Assembly (NCBI GenBank): GCA_021234155.1
Contig: JAJEKV010000053.1
Span: 5,672,488-5,736,487 of the forward strand
Length of the DNA: 64,000 nucleotides
Origin: Isoetes taiwanensis
Taxonomy: Eukaryota; Streptophyta; Lycopodiopsida; Isoetales; Isoetaceae
Reading direction: 5' to 3'
In this document: positions 1 through 8,640 of the stretch, in pieces
Layout of the letters: the number at the start of each line of letters is the position of its first letter
How positions within the stretch are numbered: the first letter of the stretch is position 1
Notes under the pieces: generated by a model
What the model was told of the DNA's origin: nothing
Database searches by the model: none
Seen by the model: the letters and a program-made list of their open reading frames with translations, nothing else
Program-made: the position numbers and the translations under genes

Positions 1-724
1 CTCTTTGGCTCTTATCGAGAAGACCCATTTCAATTTGCTCATCGGCCACCACTCAAAGCATTTCTCCCGCCCTCTGCAATTTTCGGGTCAGGTTGTGGGC
101 ATATTTATAGTCCGGATCCATGCTTCGCCACGTAAATCTTCGTGATAACTCCTCTTCACGCTGATTGGCATTCGTCTTGGCGGGCTCTGCATTGGGCAAA
201 TGAATTCGATTTGGAATCCTCCCCCTCGACGCATCAGGAACCCGAAACCTATCATACAAGGCATGCACTCGAATCCTGTGATTTTCGAGCTCAACCTTCC
301 TGGAGTAAGTTTTAGTGCAGTCCTCAATTAAGCACTTCCATCTCTTTGCCGGTGATCGTGAAATCAGAATCGGGGGCCTCTTGGTTCTCGAAATACACTT
401 GGCGGTGTTTGGGCGGCTTGTTGTCTATGACTGACCCTTTCTTTGCCCCTCCTCATTGAAATCACCGAGCAGTTGAGCGTCCACAAAAACTCTCGAGATC
501 ACCTCCACCTCTGGATTCTTCTCCACCGCCGATTTTTGCTGCCCTACATCCGATTTTTGTTGCCCTGTCGGCTTCGGGGACTCCACCTCGGCATCCGATT
601 CCGCTTCAGTGCGCAGGAACTCCGGAATCTTGAATGCATATGAAGCAGCGCCTGAGTCAAGACAAACATTCTCGCCAAAATCGGTGTTGAGTGACTTCGT
701 GGTTATGGACTCGTCCATCTGCAA
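1..724 (-). pseudogene. Decayed C2H2 zinc-finger ORF, left end outside window
   Basis: One reading frame runs leftward from an ATG at 724 and is broken only by an in-frame TAG near 425-427 and an in-frame TGA near 53; beyond that it stays open to the window edge. Between the two stops is a classical C2H2 finger (WKCLIEDC, twelve residues, H, four residues, H) at about 253-335. The N-terminal 99 residues are acidic and polar with a repeated QQKS motif; the part after the finger is basic. Both stops could come from C-to-T changes (CAG to TAG, CGA to TGA), typical of methylated transposon DNA. I do not recognise the family. It could be a transposon-encoded DNA-binding protein or a dead host gene. 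The finger is certain; the rest is inference. Confidence 0.5.
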
Positions 725-916
725 GCCACAGTAAGATTTAGTAAAGAATAGTAGGAAATAGTAAAAAACTTGATAAAACAGAGGGAAAGGGTTGATTTTA
801 CCTCCGTAACTTCGTTAATACAGGAGGTAAACGAAGTTCCTTGATGCCAACGGTGCCGCCGCCTCGACAAAAAACTGCGGCATCCGGAACCGAGCCGTCC
901 TCCCAGTATCCTCAGC

Positions 917-926
917 GCCACGTGGC
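917..926. promoter_or_regulatory. G-box/ABRE-like palindrome GCCACGTGGC
   Basis: A perfect 10-bp palindrome with core CACGTG lies about 190 bp upstream of the ATG of the minus-strand zinc-finger ORF. Plant bZIP and bHLH factors bind this core. Use as a promoter element here is inferred from position only. Confidence 0.35.
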
Positions 927-1129
927 AAACGGCGATTGGCCACGTACGCATCATTAATGGCCTGTCCGAATTTAATTAAAATTAAAGGTGCTGCTGCTTC
1001 TGGGATCCCGGAGGACGGTATAAATCACCGGATCTAACAGCTAACAGCAAACTAGCTCGGTGTGCATCTAACGACGGAGAATAACTCCCGCCTCCACGTC
1101 GGCGACCTCCACGTCGGCGCTCTCCACGT

Positions 1130-1905
1130 CGGACATGGACGGACGATCCCGGAGGACGGGATCCACTCACCCGGGCGGATGATCCCGGAAAGGGGGGATC
1201 ACCACGGCGATAGCCCGCCAGAAATGCCACCACCCGCAGAACAGATCCACGCCACGATCCACGCCACCCGACGGGATCCCGGAGGAGGGGATCACCTCTA
1301 CGGATAGCGCCCGCCGTTATCGCCCACGGGCGGGTGATCCGTGAGGAGGGGATCCATCGCCCGGTGAGGGGGATCCCTGAGGAGGGGATCACCTCTGGGG
1401 ATAGCGCCCGGCCCGCTATCGCCTACAAAGCGGGTGATCCCCGAGGAGGGGATCCACGTCCAGGGTGCCCGGGATCCCGGAGGAGGGGATCACCCTGCGG
1501 ATAGTGTCCGCCGTTATCGCCCACCTACGGGTGATCCCGAGGAGGGGATCACCGGTGCCGGGATCCCTGAGGAGGGATCACCTCGGGCACGATAGCGCCC
1601 ACGTTATCGCCACTACTGGTGATCCCCGAGGAGGGGATCCCGGGTCCGGTGCCGGGATCCCGAGGAGGGAATCACTTCATGGATAAGCCCCCGCCATTGC
1701 CACCAAACCGTGGGGATCCCGGAGGAGGGGATCGCGTGGATGATCCGGGAGGCGGGGATCTCTGAGGCGCGGACGGCCGCGATTGCACAGGGGTTTGGAC
1801 GGCGGGGATGGACCGGGCCGACGTGGCGTGTGCCAGACCTAACGGGGTCTCTCCAACGGACCGCCGAGAGCTCCCCGATCCCGGGAGGATCGGATATTTA
1901 TCTCG
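1130..1905. repeat. GC-rich minisatellite built of short palindromes
   Basis: About thirteen copies of an imperfect palindrome, GATCCC then GGAGGA or CGAGGA then GGGGATC, lie between 1146 and 1760. They alternate with a second inverted motif, GATAGCGCCC...TTATCGCC, giving a compound unit of roughly 95-100 bp seen about five times between 1275 and 1720. The GC content is far above the AT-rich flanks. Each unit can fold into two stems. Long open frames on both strands here are a by-product of base composition. It could be a satellite, part of a long LTR, or a CpG-rich regulatory block; I see no coding function. Confidence 0.7.
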
Positions 1906-2472
1906 GGATCCCAATCAAGGGTAAAAGTATCCTGAGCCCCTTCAAACATGTTCAAAAGGGTGTCTATCTACTATAAGGCTTTGTAAAACTTCCCTTGTAA
2001 ATAAGAATTCTTTATCCTCCCCCCAAAAAAAAAAAAAGCTTACAAATACAACCTATAATGGTTATATTTTGCATGTCCCAGTAAACCACTTATTCAAAAT
2101 TTAACATGTCATCATAAATGTGACACATTAATACCCCACACATTAGTACTCCACACTTCATGCACAATCACATGGAGTGCCCACCAAAAGTGGACAATTT
2201 TCTAGTGGATATGTAGTCATGGCCAATAGACTAATCAATTATCCAAAAATGGGGTGAGATTTGGTTTGTCTTCCTTCCTTTCTTTTAAAGGATCTTTTGA
2301 AGAATATCTATAATTTTAAACATGAAATCCCTAGAGTGGTACGTTCACTATTTGTTTCTTCATTTTTTGTTGGTGTTATAGTTAAGTATGAAAATGACTT
2401 CAAACCTTATGCGTGAAATAGAGTTTAAATACCCATCCCTTACTTTCTACCCATCCCTTCCTTATATGAAAT
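1906..2472. other. Retroelement 3'-end-like segment, then AT-rich spacer
   Basis: After the palindromic array comes a run resembling the end of an LTR or retrotranscript, with TAAATAAGAATTCTTTATCC and then a CCCCCC plus A13 tract near 2018-2037. From 2040 to 2472 the DNA is AT-rich with no frame or repeat that I can support. Confidence 0.3.
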
Positions 2473-2513
2473 AATAGAATAGAATAGAATAGATTTTTTA
2501 ACGTCCACAGAGA
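2473..2513 (-). mobile_element. LINE-A 3' stub with (TATTC)n tail
   Basis: On the minus strand this reads TCTCTGTGGACGTTAAAAAATCTATTC followed by more TATTC units. It matches the last bases of the LINE-A copies at 3853-3900, 7245-7356 and 57061-57100. It is an extremely 5'-truncated insertion with only about 25 bp of body. No target duplication could be assigned because the tail is itself repetitive. Confidence 0.6.
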
Positions 2514-2627
2514 ATAGATTAGCAAAAATCCTTATTCATGATGAGAAATATATGTAAAGGATAAAGGATGTAATGCATCAAAAAGATAAGATTATTTGTT
2601 TATTTACCTCTTCAATATATAGATTAC

Positions 2628-3347
2628 TCATAGAAAAGCATGCCTAGTATCCAACATATTTTTGATGAAATGAGATCCAAACTCAAACCCGTCAGCAATA
2701 GCAACTTGTTGAAAATCCTGACGGACAACTTTAACTGCACGATGGAGCCATTTATCATCATCCCAACGAAGGCAAATGCCTTCTGCAAGTCCATCATAGT
2801 AGTTGGAATTACAATTGGACCCAGCCAAAACAAATCCCTCTCGATTTAGATTTTGGGTGCAAATAGCAACTTCGGGTACCATAAGTAACACAGGTTCATT
2901 AGGCCAACATTCTAGCTCATTTGCCCTGTTAATCTCATCTCGAAACCTCTTCCTTGACAATAACTTTCCTTCCTTTGTGTCTAAAATATCGAACATTAAA
3001 AAATAATCGGGTAGTCTGTTGTAGTGAATAGCATGTTTGGCAACTAACCATTCCCCAAATAATATCCTCTCATTTGGCTCACTGCCCAAAATAGAGACAA
3101 CTCTTTGCTTTCGATTCATTAGCCAAGTCCGTAAGGTTTGGAACTGTGAGTGCCTCATAAAATCTCTAACTTGAGATCTGTAATGTGTCTCAAATTGGTA
3201 ATCCAAGCCCAAGCTTATTCCAATGTTAACTCCATCAAGCTTCTCTTCTGCGGTAAAAAATAGAGAGTGCTTGATTGTTAAGGAGATTAAGCCATCCAAC
3301 TCTTGCTCTGTTAGTTTTTGAAGATATGGAGTCCTTGCATACCTCAT
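2628..3347 (-). CDS. Rnl2-type RNA ligase (RNA_ligase family), intact, 239 aa
   Basis: Members of this nucleotidyltransferase family join RNA ends through a lysine-AMP intermediate. The family motifs are present in order: motif I EKLDG with nucleophile Lys36; an arginine near 57; motif III FGEW at 97-100; motif IIIa YFLMFDILD at 115-123; motif IV AEGICLR with Glu189; motif V KVVR with Lys206. The N-terminus MRYARTPYL matches the usual (K/R)YPRTPHL start of bacterial homologues, supporting this ATG; the frame upstream meets a TAA with no other ATG. The nearest relatives I can recall are small bacterial RNA ligases, not plant tRNA ligase. AATAAA lies 24 bases past the stop (2599-2604). A GTAAGG donor (3464) and a CTGTAG acceptor (3362) could frame a short 5'UTR intron. 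No frameshift or stop is present, unlike everything around it. Activity and origin are inference. Confidence 0.85.
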   Translation of the reverse strand: MRYARTPYLQKLTEQELDGLISLTIKHSLFFTAEEKLDGVNIGISLGLDYQFETHYRSQVRDFMRHSQFQTLRTWLMNRKQRVVSILGSEPNERILFGEWLVAKHAIHYNRLPDYFLMFDILDTKEGKLLSRKRFRDEINRANELECWPNEPVLLMVPEVAICTQNLNREGFVLAGSNCNSNYYDGLAEGICLRWDDDKWLHRAVKVVRQDFQQVAIADGFEFGSHFIKNMLDTRHAFL

Positions 3348-3852
3348 TTTGGCCTTGATATCTACAGATAGAAGGATGCATTTTTATCATTGAGACTGCT
3401 AGTACGGATTTACGGAATGCACTTACGTGGCATTGTCGGTGTTATACACCGTCTTGTCCTTACCTCTAGACACGGCGTACTTACCGTCCAATATTGGACC
3501 AATTAAGCACATGTTTTTTTTTATTGTAGTTTTATCTTTAAATGAGTTCGTCAGTCTTTTATTTAGTACTATGACAAGCGACGTTGAAAGGTAACCACCC
3601 TAAGGGTAGATTACGACCAATACACGCATGCATTATCCAACACCACCGTCCTTCTATTTGCCTTGTTTCATTTGATGATTTGGTTTGGATCTTAAATACA
3701 CAAACTATAGCTAATCTTCAATATATTAAAATTGAATACAAAAATTCTAGTTGCATATATGCTTAATTTTTGTTGTGTTTTTTAATTAAGAAGAGAAAAA
3801 GTAGAAGGGTGAGATGAATTTGCTTATGTCCTTTGGGATCCATGGGTGTATG
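3348..3852. other. Upstream region of RNA ligase, no gene seen
   Basis: This is the 5' flank of the ligase. It holds a CCAATATTGG palindrome near 3491 and possible splice sites (see the ligase entry). A 60-residue plus-strand frame at 3584-3766 has no recognisable features and is probably chance. Confidence 0.3.
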
Positions 3853-3900
3853 AATAGAATAGAATAGAATAGAATAGATTTTTTAACGTCCACGGAGACC
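3853..3900 (-). mobile_element. LINE-A 3' stub with (TATTC)n tail
   Basis: The minus strand reads GGTCTCCGTGGACGTTAAAAAATC and then TATTC units. It is nearly identical to the stub at 2473-2513 and has the same orientation, so the RNA ligase lies between two direct copies of the LINE-A terminus. Confidence 0.65.
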
Positions 3901-3902
3901 AA

Positions 3903-4045
3903 CTATTTTTCGGTGAACTATTTTTTGGGTGTTTTTTTTTTTTTTTTAAGAACTGTGTCATCAATATATTAAAAGAATGGTAATGTTACAAAGCAAGTGA
4001 GGAGGAAGGAGAACTGCCCCAAAGAGACAGCTATTTTTCGGTGAA
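3903..4045 (-). mobile_element. LINE-D 3' stub with perfect 15-bp target duplication
   Basis: CTATTTTTCGGTGAA occurs at 3903-3917 and again at 4031-4045. Between them, on the minus strand, lies GTCTCTTTGGGGCAG through a polyadenylated end that matches the last ~80 bp of the LINE at 24921-27726. The stub is therefore a heavily 5'-truncated retrotransposition event. Beyond its A tract it carries 14 extra bases (minus strand CACCCAAAAAATAG), either a second priming step or a small 3' transduction. Confidence 0.85.
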
Positions 4046-4602
4046 GTTTGCTTATATCCTTTGTGATACGGGACATACACAACTATTTTTGAGTCCTACA
4101 CTAATAAATGAATTACATTCATGCCTTAATATCTTCATATATTATGTAAGTATGGTAAATAAAGAAAATGAAATGTAACAAACTATGATGTAGGAAAGGA
4201 GATTTTGATATGCCTTGGAATAAGCTCGGGCAATGAGTTGAAAATGGTGTATTTCACACATAGAGATGCTTTTCTTGTAAGCTTTATTATAAGAGCTTGC
4301 ATCTTATCGTACATGCTTACCTACATTTCTTTACTACGTTGATGTTCAATTGTGTTCATGACAAGTTTGAAAGAAGTATTCAATTCGAAGAGAAATACAA
4401 TATCTACTTTTCCGTACTTGGCCTTGACTAAAAGGGTAATATTTAATATTGAACTTCAATCTTTGTACTTCCTATAGATCATTTTTGACAGGTGGACATC
4501 TCAATTCTTACAGTTAGTCAAGCATTACGAAATTATACCTAAATTTTGTCTCGAAGAAGTACTTTTTAGTGGATTTTTATACCTGAGAATACATGGTCCT
4601 TG

Positions 4603-4960
4603 AATGTGATCATGACATGAGAAAAGCATTGAAATCCAAAGTATGGTCTAGAAAATTAAAATTCTACTTTCAAGTACTAAATTAACAGATGGCATCATCT
4701 AAAAATGAATTTAAACTTCCATATTTTATTAGATCTTCTTTGGCACAACTAGTGCACTACTTTTTCTTCTAGAATCTGTCAAATGTGATCATGGTAGGTT
4801 TAAAAAGAGCATTGAAAACCTAAATTATAGCTTAGAAACTAAGTTTTTACTTTCAAGTATTGAACTAACAGATGCATCGACTTAAAAGTTTGAACTTTAT
4901 ATTTCATTTGATTGATATTTGACAACTTAATGCACCATTTTCTTTTTTTTTTTCTTCTTC
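4603..4960 (+). repeat. Degenerate tandem duplication, ~180-bp unit
   Basis: AATGTGATCATG starts at 4603 and again at 4782. The following ~170 bp can be aligned by shared blocks (AGCATTGAAA, TACTTTCAAGTA, AACTAACAGATG-like, TTTGAACTT-like). No coding capacity. The two units are well diverged, so the duplication is old. Confidence 0.55.
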
Positions 4961-6301
4961 TTCTCGTACTACTCGGGACATCTTTTTTCCTTCATCTACT
5001 AAGCTATAAAATTCCCTTCCAAAGAAGTATTTTAGCAAAAATATGCCACATTGAGAAGGTATGTCCCTATGACAATAGAAACTATATAAACAAGTGGCAA
5101 GTGGTATAAGAAGCTGATGTTATCTCTCTTAAATGGTCCAAAACTTGCTTCAATATCTTCAGATAAATCTTTTATATTTAGTAGTACTTTCTCACAGCCT
5201 AGACCTCATGGACATACTCCATCTGCTACGCCACTTCAGGATCCTTGTCTTGCACCTCGTACCAACACATTCTCATATATGGTTGAATGTTTTGTGACTC
5301 TCTCATCTAGGATTGAGTGTCTAATAATTTTTCCTTCTGTGATTGCTCCTAATATTGAATAATCCACTAACTACATCATCAATTGTTGTATCTCTTGGTA
5401 TAGCTTTATCTCCCACTACATTATCTGCTCTTCCATCTCAAGAGCCATCTCTTGATAATGTATTGTTTAGTATGTATGGCAATCCCTCTGATATGGATAT
5501 GATAAAATCATCTTCCTTAAATCTAGTTGTGACAAGGCCACATGAAGTGACTCCATCTATGAAATTTTCTTTTGTATTTCAGTCATCACAATCTCCACAA
5601 ATTCCTATCCGTGAGTTGTTGGAGATCTTCTAGCCGAATCCGGGTCCTTAGCGCCTAATTTCAGCCTCTAAAGCATCTTGGTGGCGGCTTCATAGCAGGA
5701 GAAAATCCGGAGCTATTGCTTGCAAGAATTAATTGCAAAAGTTTCTCTTGTATTTGGAATACAAGAGTTTTGCTTGCATTTGATTGCGGTATTGGCAATT
5801 GATTGCAAGGTTTATGCTTGCATCATAGGAATTATCGTAGGGAGATAATTTATCGGCCTTAATTTTCAAGGTCATTTAATTCTTTTGCAAAGAATCAAGA
5901 GGAAGCCTGATTAGTTCCCTGGAAGACTAAATCCCAACTGTCGTGAGGAGTTCGTAGTGTGGGAGGTAGATCGTTGGCCATTTGCCATTCTTTGGGAAGC
6001 TACATAATTACTCCGTGACATCTTTGGTATTTAAGCCCAGGGATTGTATAAGAAATCTGAGAGTTCTGAGATTGTAGATCTTTGGGAATCTCTTAGTCTT
6101 AACATAGAGCTATGATTTTAGATTTCAGAATTTAGATCTAGAAAATTTTCACAGAGTGTTGTGAATCTAGTTTTCTGGAAAAATCTAGATTGAATTTTGG
6201 GAATGAGATTCTTAAATTTAAAATACAGAGTGGAAATTCTATTTAATTGAGAATCATAAGAAATACTTTGCCATTATAGATTTGTGGAAATCTAGACTTT
6301 A
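4961..6301. other. Unassigned; probable decayed LTR or leader of the Gypsy element
   Basis: Two serine/proline-rich open frames (5117-5362 and 5343-5633) follow each other but match no family I recognise. From about 5640 the sequence becomes LTR- or leader-like (TTTAAGCCCAGGGATTGTATAAG near 6030, repeated AATCTAGA motifs) and leads directly into the Gypsy coding remnants. No matching right LTR was found, so the boundary is uncertain. Confidence 0.3.
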
Positions 6302-6869
6302 ATGGCAGAATTGGACGAAAAAAGTTTTGTCTTTCAAACCACTTGGGAAGTGGGGAAGCGTAAACTTGAGAGTGTTTTAGTCCAAGGGCTGGCTGAAAAC
6401 TTAGCATATCTTCAGGGGAAGATGGCATTCATTGAACAAGAAGTTAACAACAAGTTAGTCACTAAGCAATGTAGTTTAATTATTGAAGTACTTGAGGAAG
6501 ATATCAAGGGTATTTATTCACAGTTTTCATCCCAGGGAGGTTTTGACAGTTTGAATGAACTCATGACTTATCGTAAGTTGCATAAATTGCAAAAAACTGG
6601 AGAATTAAGGATATATGGGCAAGAGCTTCGAAGCTATTTGCAATTGTTCAGCCTCTAGATGATGGAAGTCAGGTTTTTTATCTTATGCTTGGGATAAATG
6701 ACATTCAATGAACCCTCTGTTTATACTGATGCTTATGGTCGAGTAGTTAGGGATGTATTAATGCAGCAAGATCGGGTAGTGGCTTATGAAAGCCGAAAGT
6801 TTAATTCTGCCGAGCGGAATTATGCATATATGAACAAGAACTATTCGCAATAGTTCGCATAACGCTGCC

Positions 6870-7356
6870 AGGTTGGAGCTGTGGAAGACGAATGCCACAC
6901 TCTTCAGAGTTGCCCGGCATATGATGATATTCGGATATGCTATGCTGAGCTGGTCCGTCCTGGCCAGCCCCTACATGAGATGCTGAGCACGAGCTCGGTA
7001 CTGAGGTTGGGCTCATACATTCAAGAAATCATGGATCGCCGAGATCAGCTCGTCCTCGGGCACTTACCTGATACATGTACATATTTCTGTCCCCCATGAG
7101 ATATATTTGTATTTGTATTCGTACAGTTTGACAGCAACCCTATTCCTGTCACGGTTTTTTCCCCAAACAACCCTTTAAGGCAGGGAGGGGTTTTTTTTAA
7201 CCCGGACAGTAATATGCTTGTTGCGCCTCCTTTTTGGGTCCCATAGGCCAATTGGTCTCCGTGGACAATAAATACTCTATTCTATTCTATTCTATTCCAT
7301 TCTATTCTATTCTATTCTACTCTACTCTATTCTATTCTATTCTATTATATTCTTAA
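6870..7356 (+). mobile_element. LINE-A 3' end with (TATTC)n tail
   Basis: The coding remnant (6880-7098) reads VEDECHTLQSCPAYDDIR, a C-terminal zinc-finger-like block of plant LINE ORF2 (compare C..C....E.H....CP.Y..IR), then PLHEMLS and a stop at TGA 7097-7099. A 3' UTR ends with TTGGTCTCCGTGGACAATAAATACTC and about fifteen TATTC-type units (7271-7356) in place of poly(A). The insertion lies in the Gypsy RNase H between CGCATAACGCT and CTTAAGAAGTGG. Confidence 0.75.
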
Positions 7357-7459
7357 GAAGTGGTACAAGTAAGGAAACATGCAAGTTTGTCCTCTATATG
7401 GATCATAAACTGTTGAGGTTTTTGCAAAGTCAAGCTGAGATTATCTCTCGGCAGGCTAT

Positions 7460-7697
7460 CCCGGGGGATCCACCTTCTTTATAAGGGATATGCCACTTGC
7501 GTGCATAGGGTAGCCAAAATATCCCTAGTATACATGTTTCTGATAGGCGAATTTGACCCCTTTCCGTATGGTTTTACAACTAGAAGAACATCCCAAAACC
7601 CCTATGACCCCTAGTATACATACGAAAAAGGGTGGAAAATTGCCCCCTCCCATTGATGCACGTGGTTTTGGCAGGTTCCACAAGGTGACGCCCCCTT
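7460..7697. mobile_element. MULE-like MITE, 238 bp, 9-bp TSD GCAGGCTAT
   Basis: GCAGGCTAT flanks the insert at 7451-7459 and 7698-7706. The ends form a degenerate inverted repeat: GGGGG...CACCTT...TGCCA(C/A)...CGTGC read inward from both sides. A second inner inverted pair (CCCTTTCCGTATG against CATACGAAAAAGGG) and a repeated CTAGTATACAT are present. Nine-base duplication is the mark of Mutator-like elements. Taking out the insert and one duplication restores SRQAIWLDF of the Gypsy RNase H. Confidence 0.8.
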
Positions 7698-7856
7698 GCA
7701 GGCTATATGGCTTGATTTCCTACATGAATTTCATTTTAGTACTGAGCATACACCTGGGAAGAATAATCCAGTAGCAGATGCTTTATCTAGGATTAAGCAT
7801 TTGAATGCTCTTGCTATCATGGAAAATGATCTTTTCCAGAGGATTGAGGATGTTTA

Positions 7857-8640
7857 TTCAAAGGATCAACAAGACCCCCGTAGTCCCCAAAACTGGGGAT
7901 TGGTGGATCGACCAAGAAGGGGGGAGAGTATATGTTCCTTTGTACGAAGATTTGTGAGAAGCTTGTGAGCATTATGATACTCCACAAGCCGGATATGGGG
8001 GTGAATGGAAAACCTATTTGTTGTTTAAAAAGCAATACTAATGGCCGGGTTTGCAAGACCAAGTGAAAGAAATGGTTTCACATTCTCTGGTGTGTCAGGC
8101 TGCAAAAGCTGATCAATCATGGCTAGACTCCGAGCCTGCCGCAATCCATTTCCGTACTAAATGAAAAGTGGGAATGTGTGAGTATGGACTTTGTAGTCTC
8201 ATTACCCTGAACTGCTAAGCAACATACCCAGATTTTGGTTATAGTTGATTGCTTGACTAAGTATGTTAAGTTCATACATCTAAAGGGTGATGTTAAGGAT
8301 TCAACGTAGCTGCAGCCTATATGCAGTACGTGTTTCTGGCTTTTGGGTTTCTCCTATGTATTTGATAGGGATACTAAGTTCACAGGTCAATTTTGGAGAG
8401 ATTAAAAGTTTGGTTGTGTATGAGTAGTGGTAACCATCCACAGGTCGATGGGCAAACTAAGAGAATCAACATGATCCTTGAGGATATGTTGAGAAGTTTT
8501 ATTCATGAGAAACGGTCTAAGTGGAAGGATTATTTGCCCTACTTGGAATTTGCCTACAACAGTAGCCATCATACGGGGATCAATATGACGTCTTTTGTGG
8601 CTATGATGGGTAGGCCCATTGGTGCTATATTAAGTTCTTG
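7857..8640 (+). pseudogene. Gypsy integrase fragment
   Basis: Linker and zinc-binding remnants (GKTYLL-like stretch, VCQAAKADQS) are followed by a core fragment with GNHPQVDGQTKRINMILEDM and PYLEFAYNSSHHTG, the typical HPQTDGQTER and LPLAEFAYN blocks of Gypsy integrases. The core is interrupted by stops between 8160 and 8390. It ends at FVAMMGRP, where the antisense LINE begins; the usual ~100 residues between this block and the integrase C-terminus are missing, so the LINE insertion came with a deletion. Confidence 0.75.

Larger units (their letters stand above)
6716..7850 (+). pseudogene. Gypsy RNase H domain, split by two insertions
   Basis: VYTDAYGRVVRDVLMQQDR and ESRKFNSAERNYA at 6716-6830 are the TDAS...LSQ and SRKLNPAERNY blocks of a Gypsy RNase H. 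The frame resumes after the LINE-A insertion with LKKW and MDHKLLRFLQSQAEI (7357-7459). After the MITE it continues AIWLDFLHEFHFSTEHTPGK and NPVADALSRI (7707-7800). Removing the MITE and one target copy restores the reading frame without a gap. Removal of RNA from the cDNA hybrid is the family role; this copy cannot work. Confidence 0.8.

Noticed and set aside
982..1914. Long open frames on both strands (up to 136 codons) through the GC-rich array
   Set aside because: They consist of repeated palindrome units and arginine/glycine/serine/proline-rich text in several frames at once; base composition explains them.
2628..3347. Bacterial contamination as source of the RNA ligase
   Set aside because: AT-rich plant-like composition, an AATAAA site and plant LINE stubs on both sides in the same contiguous sequence argue against a misassembled bacterial read.
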